64,000 nt of DNA from NCBI RefSeq assembly GCF_029269835.1, contig NZ_JARJBB010000016.1, positions 1-64,000 of the forward strand, read 5' to 3'. The notes below the pieces were generated by a model. It had not been told where the DNA came from, made no database searches, and saw nothing but the letters and a program-made list of their open reading frames with translations. Of the stretch, positions 1 through 8,092 are shown one piece after another. Source of the stretch: Streptomyces tropicalis. Lineage in GTDB: Bacteria > Actinomycetota > Actinomycetes > Streptomycetales > Streptomycetaceae. Every line of letters starts with the position of its first letter. The first letter of the stretch is position 1. The position numbers and the translations under genes are program-made.

Positions 1-82
1 CATTTCGAACCCGGAAGCTAAGCCTTACAGCGCCGATGGTACTGCAGGGGGGACCCTGTGGGAGAGTAGGACGCCGCCGAAC
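1..82 (+). rRNA. rrf: 5S ribosomal RNA, 3' part
   Basis: The first 82 bases match the 3' two thirds of an actinobacterial 5S rRNA, including the GGGAGAGTAGGACGCCGCCG helix near the 3' end. The 5' part lies outside the window. It is followed directly by a strong terminator, so this is the end of an rRNA operon. The exact 3' end is uncertain by one or two bases. Confidence 0.93.
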
Positions 83-93
83 TAATGTTGGGG

Positions 94-123
94 AAAACCC
101 CGCACCGTATGGTGCGGGGTTTT
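94..123 (+). terminator. rRNA operon terminator
   Basis: A 13-bp stem (AAAACCCCGCACC pairing with GGTGCGGGGTTTT) with a GTAT loop ends in a T run about 12 bases after the 5S gene. This is a canonical intrinsic terminator. Confidence 0.92.
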
Positions 124-142
124 CTGCGTTTAGGGTTGGATC

Positions 143-787
143 ATGCGCTACGACCTGGTGATCTTCGACAACGACGGTGTGCTCGTCGACAGCGAGCCCA
201 TCTCCAACCGGCTGCTCGCCGCACACCTCACCGAGCTGGGGCACCCCACCTCGTACGAGGACTCCATACGGGACTACATGGGCTCGGCCATGCACCGCAT
301 CCACGAACTGGTCCTGGAGCGCACGGGCGAGCGGCTGCCGGACGACTTCGACGACGTCTTCCACGCACGCGTCTTCGCCGCCTTCGAGCGGGAGCTGAAG
401 CCCGTGGCCGGCGTCGCCGGTGTGCTGGAGAAGCTGGCGGCGGACGGAACGCCGTACTGCGTGGCCTCCTCGGGCAGTCATGAGCGGATCCGGGTGGGGC
501 ACCGGACGACCGGGCTCGACCGGTGGTTCGACGAGGAGCGGGTCTTCAGCTCGCAGGACGTCGGCCGGGGCAAGCCGGCGCCCGACCTCTTCCTGTACGC
601 GGCCGAGCGCATGGGGGTGGCACCCGCGCGATGCGTCGTCGTGGAGGACTCCCCGCTGGGCGTCCGGGCCGCCGTCGCGGCCGGCATGGACGTCCTCGGG
701 TTCACCGCGATGACGCCCCCGGAGCGGCTCACCGGAGCCACCCGACTCTTCGGCGAATTCGGCGAGTTGACGGCTCTGCTGGCATGA
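143..787 (+). CDS. HAD-superfamily hydrolase, beta-phosphoglucomutase-like
   Basis: This 214-residue cytosolic protein has all four HAD motifs: FDNDGV with D9 and D11, Ser109/110 in VASSG, Lys144 in GKPAPD, and E168-D169 in VVEDSPLG. D9 is the expected phospho-acceptor nucleophile. The helical cap between motifs I and II places it in subfamily I with sugar-phosphate phosphatases and phosphomutases (GPH/PGMB type). The substrate cannot be read from the sequence. The ATG at 143 follows a weak AGGG and comes 20 bases after the rRNA terminator, so it needs its own promoter or low read-through. It is a single gene with a gap before the next coding region. Confidence 0.88.
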   Translation: MRYDLVIFDNDGVLVDSEPISNRLLAAHLTELGHPTSYEDSIRDYMGSAMHRIHELVLERTGERLPDDFDDVFHARVFAAFERELKPVAGVAGVLEKLAADGTPYCVASSGSHERIRVGHRTTGLDRWFDEERVFSSQDVGRGKPAPDLFLYAAERMGVAPARCVVVEDSPLGVRAAVAAGMDVLGFTAMTPPERLTGATRLFGEFGELTALLA

Positions 788-808
788 CGCGGACCATCGC
801 GCGGGCAC

Positions 809-820
809 TGACAATTGTCA
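809..820. promoter_or_regulatory. 12-bp palindrome TGACAATTGTCA, candidate operator
   Basis: TGACAATTGTCA is a perfect, AT-rich palindrome in a GC-rich gap, 60 bases before the VC0807-type gene. Its position suits a repressor or activator site for that gene. The cognate regulator is not identified. Confidence 0.45.
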
Positions 821-843
821 TGCGGAGCTCCGGACGATCGTTT

Positions 844-856
844 CTACCGCCGGTAG
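844..856. promoter_or_regulatory. CTACCG-C-CGGTAG palindrome before the membrane protein gene
   Basis: A 13-base palindrome ends 24 bases before the start codon at 881. A related CTACC-N4-GGTAG palindrome stands 23 bases before the MFS start at 1724. It may be an operator overlapping the promoter core. Confidence 0.3.
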
Positions 857-880
857 GGGCCCGACCGCGAAGCTGAAGGC

Positions 881-1657
881 ATGACGACGAACCCGGGCAC
901 CAGCCAGAGCCACAGCAAGCTGAAGAACCTCGCGCCGCTGCTCATCGACGTCGCGGTGCCCATCGGCGGCTACTACGTGCTGAAGGACGGCCTCGGCACC
1001 AGCACCCTCGCCGCCCTCGGCTGGAGCAGCGTCGTGCCGGCCGCCCGGACCGTGTGGAGCGCGGTGAAGGAGCGCAGCGTCAACGGGCTGGCCGCTCTGA
1101 TCCTGTTCGTGAACGTCGTCGGCCTCCTGCTGAGCCTCGTCTCCGGCGACCCGCGGCTGATGCTCGCCAAGGACAGCGGGGTGAGCAGCGCCATCGGCAT
1201 CGGCATCCTGGTGTCCGTGGCCCTCGGCAAGCCGATGATGACCGTCGGCATGAAGCCGTGGCTGGTGAAGGGCATGGCGAGTCGTGAGGCCGCCTGGGAG
1301 CGGCTGGTCCGGGGGTCCGAGGCGTTCCGCCGGGCGGAGCGGCGCTTCTCGGTGGTGTGGGGCGTGGTGCTGCTCGCCGAGTGCGTGGTGCGGGCCGTGG
1401 GCGCCTTCACGCTGCCCGTCGACACGATGGTGTGGCTGGGCACGGTCGTCATGGTCGCGGCGATGTCCCTCGGGTTCCTCGTCAGCGGTGCGGTGGCGGC
1501 CGGCCCGATGGCCCGCATGCTCATCGCCGAGGCGCAGGCCGGCGAGGCGCCGCAGCAGCCCGGGACCACGACGACGATCACGGCGGCGACCGCGACGACG
1601 GCCACGGCGGTGACCGCCCCGGCGGCGCCCCTCCCCAGCACCGCCTCCGCCCGCTGA
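881..1657 (+). CDS. VC0807-type integral membrane protein
   Basis: The 258-residue protein has about five hydrophobic segments (near residues 18-37, 67-86, 102-116, 162-180 and 187-210) and a Thr/Ala/Pro-rich cytoplasmic-type tail from about 225. The pattern of two helices, a loop with MLAKDSG and later helices with charged loops fits the VC0807 family of uncharacterised membrane proteins, assigned from memory. No catalytic motif is visible. The ATG at 881 has AAGG a few bases upstream. Two palindromes in the 90 bases before it suggest dedicated regulation. The MFS gene follows after 66 bases but appears to have its own promoter. Confidence 0.7.
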   Translation: MTTNPGTSQSHSKLKNLAPLLIDVAVPIGGYYVLKDGLGTSTLAALGWSSVVPAARTVWSAVKERSVNGLAALILFVNVVGLLLSLVSGDPRLMLAKDSGVSSAIGIGILVSVALGKPMMTVGMKPWLVKGMASREAAWERLVRGSEAFRRAERRFSVVWGVVLLAECVVRAVGAFTLPVDTMVWLGTVVMVAAMSLGFLVSGAVAAGPMARMLIAEAQAGEAPQQPGTTTTITAATATTATAVTAPAAPLPSTASAR

Positions 1658-1686
1658 AGGTGAGAAGAATTCATCTTCGGCCGTGT

Positions 1687-1716
1687 CTACCCACAGGTAG
1701 TGCGGGGCCCTACGCT
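1687..1716 (+). promoter_or_regulatory. Probable leaderless promoter with CTACCCACAGGTAG palindrome (MFS gene)
   Basis: TACGCT at 1711-1716 lies 7 bases before the ATG at 1724, where no ribosome binding site is present. This spacing is typical of a leaderless Streptomyces promoter. CTACC-N4-GGTAG at 1687-1700 sits between the expected -35 and -10 positions and could be an operator. Confidence 0.45.
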
Positions 1717-1723
1717 CGCCGCC

Positions 1724-2941
1724 ATGACAGACGTGGTGCGGCGGGGCAGGGCCTCGTTGGCGTTCGGCTTCTTCGCGCAGGGCGCCGCCTTCGCCCTCCT
1801 GGTGACACGGATCCCGGCGATCCAGGACCGGTACGGCATCTCCGACGCGCTGCTGCCCGCCTTCCTCGCGGCCGTGCCGATCCTCGCGGGGGTCGGCAGC
1901 GTCACCACCGAGCGGCTGGTGCGACGGATCCGGCCCAGCCGGCTGCTGCGCTGGTCGCAGCCGCTGGTGCTGCTGGCACTGCTCGGGGTCGGCGCCGGCG
2001 ACCGGCTCGTGGCGCTGGCCGCCTCGCTCGCCGTCTTCGGACTCGCCGTGGGTGCGCTGGACGCGTCGATGAACATGCTCGGCGTGAGCCTCCAGCGGAC
2101 GGTCGGGCGCAGCATCATGCTCGGCTTCCACGCCGCCTACAGCCTGGGCGGGATCGTGGGCGCCTCGCTGGCCTGGGCGGGGGCGCACTGGCACCTGTCG
2201 CTGTTCGTGTCCTACCTGCCGGTCGTGCTGGTGCTGCTGCCGGCGACGCTCGTGGGCAGCCGCTGGTACGTCGACGGGTCCGGCGCCGCCGCGGCCGACG
2301 GGACGGGCCCGGGCGGGGAGCAGGCGGTCGTCTTCCGGCTGCTGCTGCCGCTGTGCCTGGTGATGACGTTCGCGTACATCGGCGACTCCACGGTCTCCAA
2401 CTGGAGCGCGAAGTACCTCCAGGACGTGCTCGGCAGCTCGGAGCAGCTCGCGACGGTGCCGTACAACGTCTACATGATCACCACGCTGCTCGGCCGTGCC
2501 GTCGGCGACCTCGGGGTGCGGCGGTTCGGGGCGGTGGCGGTGGTGCGGCTGGGGGCGCTGGTCGCGGCCGGCGGCTTCGCCGTGGTCTCCGTGGCGCCGG
2601 GCGCCTGGGTGGGGATGCTCGGCTTCACCCTGCTCGGACTCGGGCTGTGCGTGCTGGTGCCGCAGACGTTCGCCGCGGCGGGCCGGCTGTTCCCGGGTGC
2701 GTCGGACGCGGCCGTGGCGCGGCTGAACATCTTCAACTACGTCGGCTTCCTGGTGGGTTCGCCGCTCGTGGGCGCGCTCGGGGACGCCTGGAGCTACCGC
2801 GGGGCGATGCTGGTGCCGATGGCGCTGGTGCTGGTGACCTTGGTGTATGCCCGGTCGTTCGCGCCGCGGGCCGACCGATACGGTGGCGGTCATGAGCGGC
2901 CGCGCACAGCTGATGTGGGACGAGGCAGTAACGGGCTATGA
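1724..2941 (+). CDS. MFS transporter
   Basis: This 405-residue protein shows about twelve hydrophobic segments in two halves, the major facilitator layout. The first helix begins near ASLAFGFFAQG, and a charged loop with VRRIRPSR comes between the second and third helices. MNMLGVSLQRTVGRSIMLGFHAAYSLGG in the fourth to fifth helices resembles sugar/drug MFS carriers of the FucP/YbjJ kind. The substrate is unknown. I chose ATG 1724 over the in-frame GTG at 1700 because of the leaderless-type -10 element just upstream. The 3' end overlaps the start of the next gene by 50 bases, so the two may be cotranscribed. Confidence 0.85.
   Translation: MTDVVRRGRASLAFGFFAQGAAFALLVTRIPAIQDRYGISDALLPAFLAAVPILAGVGSVTTERLVRRIRPSRLLRWSQPLVLLALLGVGAGDRLVALAASLAVFGLAVGALDASMNMLGVSLQRTVGRSIMLGFHAAYSLGGIVGASLAWAGAHWHLSLFVSYLPVVLVLLPATLVGSRWYVDGSGAAAADGTGPGGEQAVVFRLLLPLCLVMTFAYIGDSTVSNWSAKYLQDVLGSSEQLATVPYNVYMITTLLGRAVGDLGVRRFGAVAVVRLGALVAAGGFAVVSVAPGAWVGMLGFTLLGLGLCVLVPQTFAAAGRLFPGASDAAVARLNIFNYVGFLVGSPLVGALGDAWSYRGAMLVPMALVLVTLVYARSFAPRADRYGGGHERPRTADVGRGSNGL
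2879..2884 (+). promoter_or_regulatory. Leaderless-type -10 element for acuC
   Basis: TACGGT stands 7 bases before the ATG at 2892 and no ribosome binding site precedes that codon. It lies inside the 3' end of the MFS gene. Confidence 0.4.
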
Positions 2942-4064
2942 CTTCGGCCCGGACCATCCGATGGACCCGGTCCGGCTGGCGCTGACCCGGAAACTGGTCG
3001 AGGCCCTCGGAGTCGACCGCGGGACGGACGTCGTCGCGGCCCGGCAGGCCGGTGACTCGACGCTGCGGCTGGTGCACCGCGAGGACTACATCGAGGCGGT
3101 GAAGGCCGCGTCGGCGGCCCCGGACGCCTGCGACGGGTCGTACGGGCTCGGGACGCTCGACGATCCCGCCTTCGCCGGGATGCACGAGGTCTCGGCCCTG
3201 ATCGCCGGGCAGTCGGTGGGGGCGGCGGAGGCCGTGTGGCGGGGGGACGCGCTGCACGCGGTGAACTTCGCGGGCGGCCTGCACCACGCGATGCCGGGCA
3301 GCGCCTCGGGCTTCTGCGTCTACAACGACGCGGCGCTCGCGATCGCCCGGCTGCTGGAACTGGGCGCGGAGCGGGTCGCGTACGTCGACGTCGACGTGCA
3401 CCACGGCGACGGGGTCCAGGCCGCGTTCTGGGAGGACCCGCGGGTGCTCACCGTCTCGCTGCACGAGCATCCCCGCACGCTGTTCCCGCAGACCGGATGG
3501 CCGGAGGAGACCGGGGCGCCGTCGGCGGAGGGCTCGGCGGTGAACCTGGCGCTGCCCGCGGGGACCGGGGACGCGGGCTGGCTGCGGGCCTTCCACGCGG
3601 TGGTGCCGGAACTGCTCGCCGACTTCCGGCCGCAGGTGCTGGTGACGCAGCACGGGGCCGACACGCACTTCGAGGACCCGCTGGCGCACCTGGCGGTGTC
3701 GCTGGACGCGCAGCGGGCCGTGCAGGCGGCCTGCCACGACCTGGCGCACGAGCACGCCGGCGGGCGCTGGGTGGCGCTGGGCGGGGGCGGGTACGCGGTG
3801 GTGGAGGTCGTGCCGCGGTCGTGGACGCACCTGGTGGGCATCGCGGCGGGCCGTCCGGTGGACCCGGAGACGGTGATCCCGGAGAGCTGGCGGCAGGAAG
3901 TGTTCGCGCGGACGCGGCAGTTGGGGCCGATGCGGATGACGGACGGACGGTGGCCGGTCGCCTGGGCGGACTGGGAGTCCGGCTACGACCCGGCGGACCG
4001 GCTGGACCAGGCGATCCTCGCCACCCGCCGCGCCGTCTTCCCGCTGCGCGGCCTGCTGGCCTGA
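2892..4064 (+). CDS. acuC: AcuC-type histone deacetylase-family protein
   Basis: The 390-residue protein has the arginase/deacetylase fold signature. The charge-relay histidines are H131-H132. The zinc site is D168 and H170 in VDVDVHHGDGV plus D257 in HGADTHF. The GGGGY loop is at 297-301. These match class I HDAC-like acetoin utilization proteins, which deacetylate acetyl-lysine on enzymes such as acetyl-CoA synthetase. All catalytic residues are present, so it should be active. Whether acetoin metabolism is involved cannot be judged, because no aco genes are nearby. The start at 2892 is chosen for the TACGGT element 7 bases upstream and for the family N-terminus. Confidence 0.88.
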   Translation: MSGRAQLMWDEAVTGYDFGPDHPMDPVRLALTRKLVEALGVDRGTDVVAARQAGDSTLRLVHREDYIEAVKAASAAPDACDGSYGLGTLDDPAFAGMHEVSALIAGQSVGAAEAVWRGDALHAVNFAGGLHHAMPGSASGFCVYNDAALAIARLLELGAERVAYVDVDVHHGDGVQAAFWEDPRVLTVSLHEHPRTLFPQTGWPEETGAPSAEGSAVNLALPAGTGDAGWLRAFHAVVPELLADFRPQVLVTQHGADTHFEDPLAHLAVSLDAQRAVQAACHDLAHEHAGGRWVALGGGGYAVVEVVPRSWTHLVGIAAGRPVDPETVIPESWRQEVFARTRQLGPMRMTDGRWPVAWADWESGYDPADRLDQAILATRRAVFPLRGLLA

Positions 4065-4196
4065 CCCCCCGACCGAGGCGGCCGGAGGCGGCCGCGAAGA
4101 GCATGCGCCCGGGGACTTCTCCGCAGGGGCGTCCGAGTGCCGGACGGTGGCTGCTTACGCCGACTGTGCGGTGTTTCCCGGGTTCTCGTGACGTTC

Positions 4197-5039
4197 ATGC
4201 CGGGAGTCGGTCACCATCGCAGCGTGGGGAGCACCGCGGCGCTGCGCGCCCATCTGGTGGCGGTCCGGCTGGCCGGGACCGTGGCCACGACGCGGGAGCG
4301 GAGCCTGCGGAGCTACCGGTTGTTCGCCGCCCGCGATCCGCGCGCCCTGATCGGAATCGATCCGGAACGCGCTTGGGACCATGGCGATCTGATCGCGTTG
4401 ATGGCCGAGAAGTGCGGGGTCTCGGCCGACCCCGGTCACATCTCCGGTCATGATGTGATTGACCCGGAGCTGACCCTGGCCGCCCTCGACTCCTTCGCGG
4501 ACCGGATCGGCGCGGTCGCCCGGCGCGGCGCACCCGTGCTCCTGGGAACCGGCCACCCGCACCGGCTGCTGGGTTTCTACGCCTCCTTGGCCGATGCCCT
4601 GTCGTCGTCCGGCTGTACTGTCCTCACCCCCGCGCAGGGTCGCCGTGTCGACATAACGACCCGGTTCGGTCTACGCACGCACCGTCTCGACTACGCCCGG
4701 GGCGTCGCCTTCGTCCGGCCCGCCGACGGCGGGCGCCCCGGTGGTGGGCCCGGCGCGCACAGCCACTCGCCGCTCCCGGTTCGCCTCGCGCTGGCCGCGG
4801 CCGCGGAGGCCGGCGGCCCGCTGCCCCAGCTGGTGGTCGGGGATCACGGCTGGGTCTGCGGAGCAGGTCAACTGGGGTTCGAGGCCGTCGGCCTGGCCGA
4901 CACCGACGACCCGGCGCTCTTCGTGGGCGAGGCCGAGGGGCGGATCCGGGTGGCCGTTCCGCTTGATGACGCGGTGCGGCCGGACTACTACCGTCCGCTC
5001 ATCCGCTACGTACTCAATCGAGCGTGTCTGTCACAGTAG
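4197..5039 (+). CDS. Phosphatase-like protein of the bdtA neighbourhood
   Basis: This soluble protein of 280 residues belongs to a Streptomyces family annotated as phosphatase that sits beside bdtA in related genomes, as I remember it. Conserved stretches include TVATTRERSL near the N-terminus, LLGTGHPHRLL, the HSHSPLPVRLAL region, VVGDHGWVCGAGQ and DDPALFVGEAEG, with many His and Asp residues that could bind metal. No standard phosphatase signature is visible, so the activity is inherited annotation and not proven here. Start choice is weak: ATG 4197 and GTG 4224 are both possible and neither has a clear ribosome binding site. It ends 130 bases before bdtA in the same direction. Confidence 0.65.
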   Translation: MPGVGHHRSVGSTAALRAHLVAVRLAGTVATTRERSLRSYRLFAARDPRALIGIDPERAWDHGDLIALMAEKCGVSADPGHISGHDVIDPELTLAALDSFADRIGAVARRGAPVLLGTGHPHRLLGFYASLADALSSSGCTVLTPAQGRRVDITTRFGLRTHRLDYARGVAFVRPADGGRPGGGPGAHSHSPLPVRLALAAAAEAGGPLPQLVVGDHGWVCGAGQLGFEAVGLADTDDPALFVGEAEGRIRVAVPLDDAVRPDYYRPLIRYVLNRACLSQ

Positions 5040-5093
5040 GCCTGCGATGGGTGCACCTCTTCCCCACTCGCATCATCCGCCCCTAGTCTGGGG

Positions 5094-5121
5094 AGTGAGC
5101 ACGCAACGACGAAGAGTCACC
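5094..5121 (+). promoter_or_regulatory. Candidate BldD box upstream of bdtA
   Basis: AGTGA (5094-5098) and TCACC (5117-5121) are the two half-sites of the published BldD consensus AGTgA-N-TCACc, here 18 bases apart. bdtA was named as a BldD target. TAGTCT at 5084-5089 could be the -10 element. Confidence 0.5.
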
Positions 5122-5168
5122 GGAAGGGGAAGCCGGTGACCGTCGAGTGCGGAAGGTTCAGGTGTGTC

Positions 5169-5381
5169 ATGGCTGCAGCTGGCGAGAGGCCTCTGAACGA
5201 GGTTCAGTTCCTGACCGTGGCGGAGGTCGCCTCGGTGATGCGAGTGTCGAAGATGACCGTGTACCGGCTGGTGCACAGCGGTCATCTGCCCGCGATCCGG
5301 GTGGGACGGTCGTTCCGTGTCCCGGAGCAAGCGGTTCACGAGTACCTTCGCGAGAGTTACGTGGGGGTGGAAACCGCCTGA
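5169..5381 (+). CDS. bdtA: BdtA, excisionase-type helix-turn-helix protein
   Basis: The 70-residue protein is almost only a MerR/excisionase-type winged helix: FLTVAEVASVMRVSKMTVYR, then HSGHLPAIRVGRSFRV. It lacks a ligand-binding domain, so it is a small DNA-binding regulator. Sequence and context (phosphatase upstream, bS22 downstream) match bdtA, a direct target of the developmental regulator BldD in S. coelicolor. I chose ATG 5169 because the homologue begins at MAAAGERP. The GTG at 5136 has a better ribosome binding site (GGAAGGGG) and would add 11 residues. Candidate BldD half-sites lie just upstream. Confidence 0.85.
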   Translation: MAAAGERPLNEVQFLTVAEVASVMRVSKMTVYRLVHSGHLPAIRVGRSFRVPEQAVHEYLRESYVGVETA

Positions 5382-5536
5382 CATCGGCCGGCGGGGTCCC
5401 GCTCAGGGCACCTGGGACCCCCGCCGTTCCCCTCGATTACGAACCTCGGCACTCGGGCGGGTAGGCTAGCCCCTCGTAGGTCGTGTGGGCCCATGGCGCC
5501 CAAACACCGAGTGATGAGAAGTGAGCGAGGGTAGTC

Positions 5537-5635
5537 GTGGGCTCTGTTATCAAGAAGCGGCGCAAGCGGATGGCCAAGAAGAAGCACCGCAAGCTGCTCA
5601 AGCGCACCCGCGTCCAGCGTCGCAACAAGAAGTGA
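5537..5635 (+). CDS. Small ribosomal protein bS22 (AURKAIP1/COX24 domain)
   Basis: This 32-residue protein is extremely basic. It begins MGSVIKKRRKRMAKKKHRKL and about two thirds of its residues are Lys or Arg. It matches the actinobacterial AURKAIP1/COX24 protein named bS22 after it was seen in mycobacterial 30S structures near the decoding region. It starts with GTG after a GAGGG site and is too short for most gene finders. A strong terminator follows 44 bases later, so it may form a short transcript, alone or with bdtA 155 bases upstream. Confidence 0.88.
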   Translation: MGSVIKKRRKRMAKKKHRKLLKRTRVQRRNKK

Positions 5636-5678
5636 CGTCGGCCGCTACGAGGTAGCGCGACACTGCGCAAGCGTGTCT

Positions 5679-5710
5679 GTGGCCCCCCACCGCAATCGGT
5701 GGGGGGCCAC
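5679..5710 (+). terminator. Terminator after bS22 gene
   Basis: A perfect 14-bp stem, GTGGCCCCCCACCG pairing with CGGTGGGGGGCCAC, has a CAAT loop. There is no T tail, as is common in Streptomyces terminators. Confidence 0.7.
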
Positions 5711-5857
5711 GTGCGTGTGCGGGGCCGCATGTGTTCGCACGTACGTGCGGGCGGTCACGTCGCGCATCGGGCGGTCATCACAGCGCAACATCGACCCGAT
5801 AGGTTGGCCGTACACGGGGAACGCGGGATACAGGGTCCTGGAAGGAAGGCGCTGATC

Positions 5858-6919
5858 TTGGGACAGGTCGTGCTCGTGACGGGAGTGGCCCGGCAGCTGG
5901 CGGGCCGGTTCGTGCGGCGGATCCAGCGCGACCCGGAGGTGGACCGGGTCGTCGCCGTGGACGCCGTACCGCCCGAGCACCATCTGGGCGGCGCCGAGTT
6001 CGTCCAGGCGGACATCCGGCAGCCCACCATCGCCCGTGTGCTCGCGGAGAGTTCCGCCGACACGGTCGTCCACATGGACGTGACCGGCACCCCGCTGGGC
6101 AGCGGCAGCCGGGCCACGGTCAAGGAGACCAACGTCATCGGCACCATGCAGCTCCTCGGTGCCTGCCAGAAGTCCCCGGACGTGCGGCGGCTGGTGGTGA
6201 AGTCCAGCACCAACGTCTACGGGTCCGCGCCGCGGGACCCGGCCGTCTTCACCGAGACCACCCCCGCCAAGTCGCTGGCCGGCGGAGGCTTCGCCAAGGA
6301 CACCGTCGAGGTCGAGGGCTACGTCCGCGGCTTCGCGCGCCGCCGGCCCGACGTCGCCGTGTGCGTCCTGCGGTTCGCGAACATCCTCGGCCCCACCGCG
6401 GACTCCCCGCTCGCCTCGTACTTCGCGCTGCCGGTCCTGCCGACCGTCTTCGGCTACGACCCGCGGCTGCAGTTCGTGCACGAGGACGACGTGATCGACG
6501 TGCTGCGGATCGCCGCGCACGATCCGCGCCGCGGCACCCTCAACAGCGGCACCTTCAACATCGCCGGGGACGGCGTGCTGCTGCTCTCCCAGTGCTCGCG
6601 GCGGCTCGGCCGCCCCACCGTCCCGCTGCTGCTGCCCGCGGTCACCTGGGCGGGCTCCCTGGTGCGTACCCTGGGCATGACGGACTTCTCACCCGAGCAG
6701 ATCCGCCTGCTCACCCACGGCCGGGTCGTGGCGACGGACCAGATGCGCGAGACCCTGGGCTTCGCACCGCGCTACACGACCGCGGAGACCTTCGCGGACT
6801 TCGCCCGCAGCCGCGGACCCGGACTCCTGCCGCCGGAGGCCCTCGCGGGGGCCGTCGACCGGATCGCCGCGCTGTCCCCCGGGGGCAGCGGCCACCTCCC
6901 GACGGACAGCGCCAACTGA
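5858..6919 (+). CDS. NAD-dependent epimerase/dehydratase family protein
   Basis: The 353-residue protein starts with an NAD-binding Rossmann turn (VVLVTGVARQLAG) and has the atypical extended SDR features DAVPPEH for the adenosine pocket and SSTNVYGSAPRDP around the active site. The usual YxxxK pair is not obvious, so it may bind nucleotide without sugar epimerase activity. I chose the TTG at 5858, preceded by GGAAGGAAGG, because the family starts right at the beta strand. The acyltransferase gene follows after 14 bases, which indicates an operon. That pairing suggests a role in lipid or envelope metabolism, but this is inference. Confidence 0.78.
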   Translation: MGQVVLVTGVARQLAGRFVRRIQRDPEVDRVVAVDAVPPEHHLGGAEFVQADIRQPTIARVLAESSADTVVHMDVTGTPLGSGSRATVKETNVIGTMQLLGACQKSPDVRRLVVKSSTNVYGSAPRDPAVFTETTPAKSLAGGGFAKDTVEVEGYVRGFARRRPDVAVCVLRFANILGPTADSPLASYFALPVLPTVFGYDPRLQFVHEDDVIDVLRIAAHDPRRGTLNSGTFNIAGDGVLLLSQCSRRLGRPTVPLLLPAVTWAGSLVRTLGMTDFSPEQIRLLTHGRVVATDQMRETLGFAPRYTTAETFADFARSRGPGLLPPEALAGAVDRIAALSPGGSGHLPTDSAN

Positions 6920-6933
6920 GGAGCGCAGCAACG

Positions 6934-7989
6934 ATGGCGGACGCCAAGGTCATTCCGTTCGACGACGACCGCTCCCGCGGGAACCCCGCACAGCGGCCGC
7001 AGCGGCGCCGGGGCTCGGGCAGCCGGCGCGGCGCCCCGGACGCGGCGCCGGTCCGCGAGGTCCAGCCCCTGGCCGGCCGGGACGCCCCCGAGGACGACGT
7101 CCCGGCGGCCTCCGGAGAGGCGCAGCCGGGGCAGGGCGCCCGGCACGAGGGCGGACTGGAGCGCCGGATCGCCGGCGGCCTGTCCTTCCTGCGCCGCCGC
7201 CTCACCGGGGACTACGAGGTCGACGACTTCGGCTACGACGCCGAACTCACCGACCAGGTCCTGATGTCCCTGCTGCGCCCGGTCTACGAGAAGTACTTCC
7301 GGGTGGAGGTGAAGGGCGTCGAGAACATCCCCGACAAGGGCGGGGCGCTGATCGTCGCCAACCACTCCGGGACGGTCCCGCTGGACGGCCTGATGATGCA
7401 GGTCGCCGTGCACGACCACCATCCTGCGGGCCGGCACCTGCGGCTCCTCGCGGCCGACCTGGTCTTCGTGCTGCCCGTAGTCAACGAACTCGCCCGCAAG
7501 CTCGGCCACACCCTGGCCTGCTCCGAGGACGCCGAACGGCTCCTGGAGCAGGGCGAGCTGGTCGGGGTGATGCCGGAGGGTTTCAAGGGCATCGGCAAGC
7601 CCTTCAGCGAGCGCTACAAGCTCCAGCGGTTCGGCCGCGGCGGCTTCGTGTCGACCGCGCTGCGCCAGGGCACGCCGATCGTCCCCTGCTCGATCGTCGG
7701 GGCGGAGGAGATCTACCCGATGATCGGCAACGCCAAGACCGTCGCGCGGCTGCTGGGGTTCCCGTACTTCCCGATCACGCCGACCTTCCCGTGGCTCGGG
7801 CCGCTGGGTGCGATCCCGCTGCCGACGAAGTGGACCATCCAGTTCGGCGAGCCGATCGCCACGGACAGCTATCCGGCGGAGGCGGCGGAGGACCCGATGC
7901 TGATGTTCAACCTGACCGACCAGGTCCGCGAGCAGATCCAGCACACGCTGTACAAGCTGCTGGTGCAGCGGCGGTCGGTCTTCTTCTGA
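6934..7989 (+). CDS. PlsC-like lysophospholipid acyltransferase family protein
   Basis: The first 90 of 351 residues are a low-complexity charged leader. The acyltransferase domain runs from about 110 to 320. It has NHSGTVPLDG (H144 and D151), a variant of the HX4D motif with six spacer residues, and VMPEGFKG near 213 as the acceptor phosphate site. These fit the glycerol-3-phosphate/DAGAT-like acyltransferases that move acyl chains onto phospholipid-type acceptors at the membrane. The gene is 14 bases downstream of the epimerase gene with GAGGAG as ribosome binding site and ends at a strong bidirectional hairpin. Confidence 0.8.
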   Translation: MADAKVIPFDDDRSRGNPAQRPQRRRGSGSRRGAPDAAPVREVQPLAGRDAPEDDVPAASGEAQPGQGARHEGGLERRIAGGLSFLRRRLTGDYEVDDFGYDAELTDQVLMSLLRPVYEKYFRVEVKGVENIPDKGGALIVANHSGTVPLDGLMMQVAVHDHHPAGRHLRLLAADLVFVLPVVNELARKLGHTLACSEDAERLLEQGELVGVMPEGFKGIGKPFSERYKLQRFGRGGFVSTALRQGTPIVPCSIVGAEEIYPMIGNAKTVARLLGFPYFPITPTFPWLGPLGAIPLPTKWTIQFGEPIATDSYPAEAAEDPMLMFNLTDQVREQIQHTLYKLLVQRRSVFF

Positions 7990-8034
7990 GCCGTCGCCGG
8001 GTCCGGTCCGTCCCCGGATCCGCGCCGCTGCGAC

Positions 8035-8080
8035 ACGACGGTGGGGGCGCCCCTGATGCCAGGGGCGCCCCCACCGTCGT
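8035..8080. terminator. Bidirectional terminator between acyltransferase and rsbN
   Basis: A perfect 21-bp stem (8035-8055 with 8060-8080) with an ATGC loop separates two convergent genes and should stop transcription from both sides. Confidence 0.85.
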
Positions 8081-8092
8081 GGCCGCGAGGGG

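Noticed and set aside
818..2893. 691-codon open frame on the minus strand
   Set aside because: It is antisense to the VC0807-type and MFS genes. Its product is a His/Arg/Pro-rich low-complexity string and its frame is the complement of the GC3-rich codon positions, the usual shadow in high-GC DNA.
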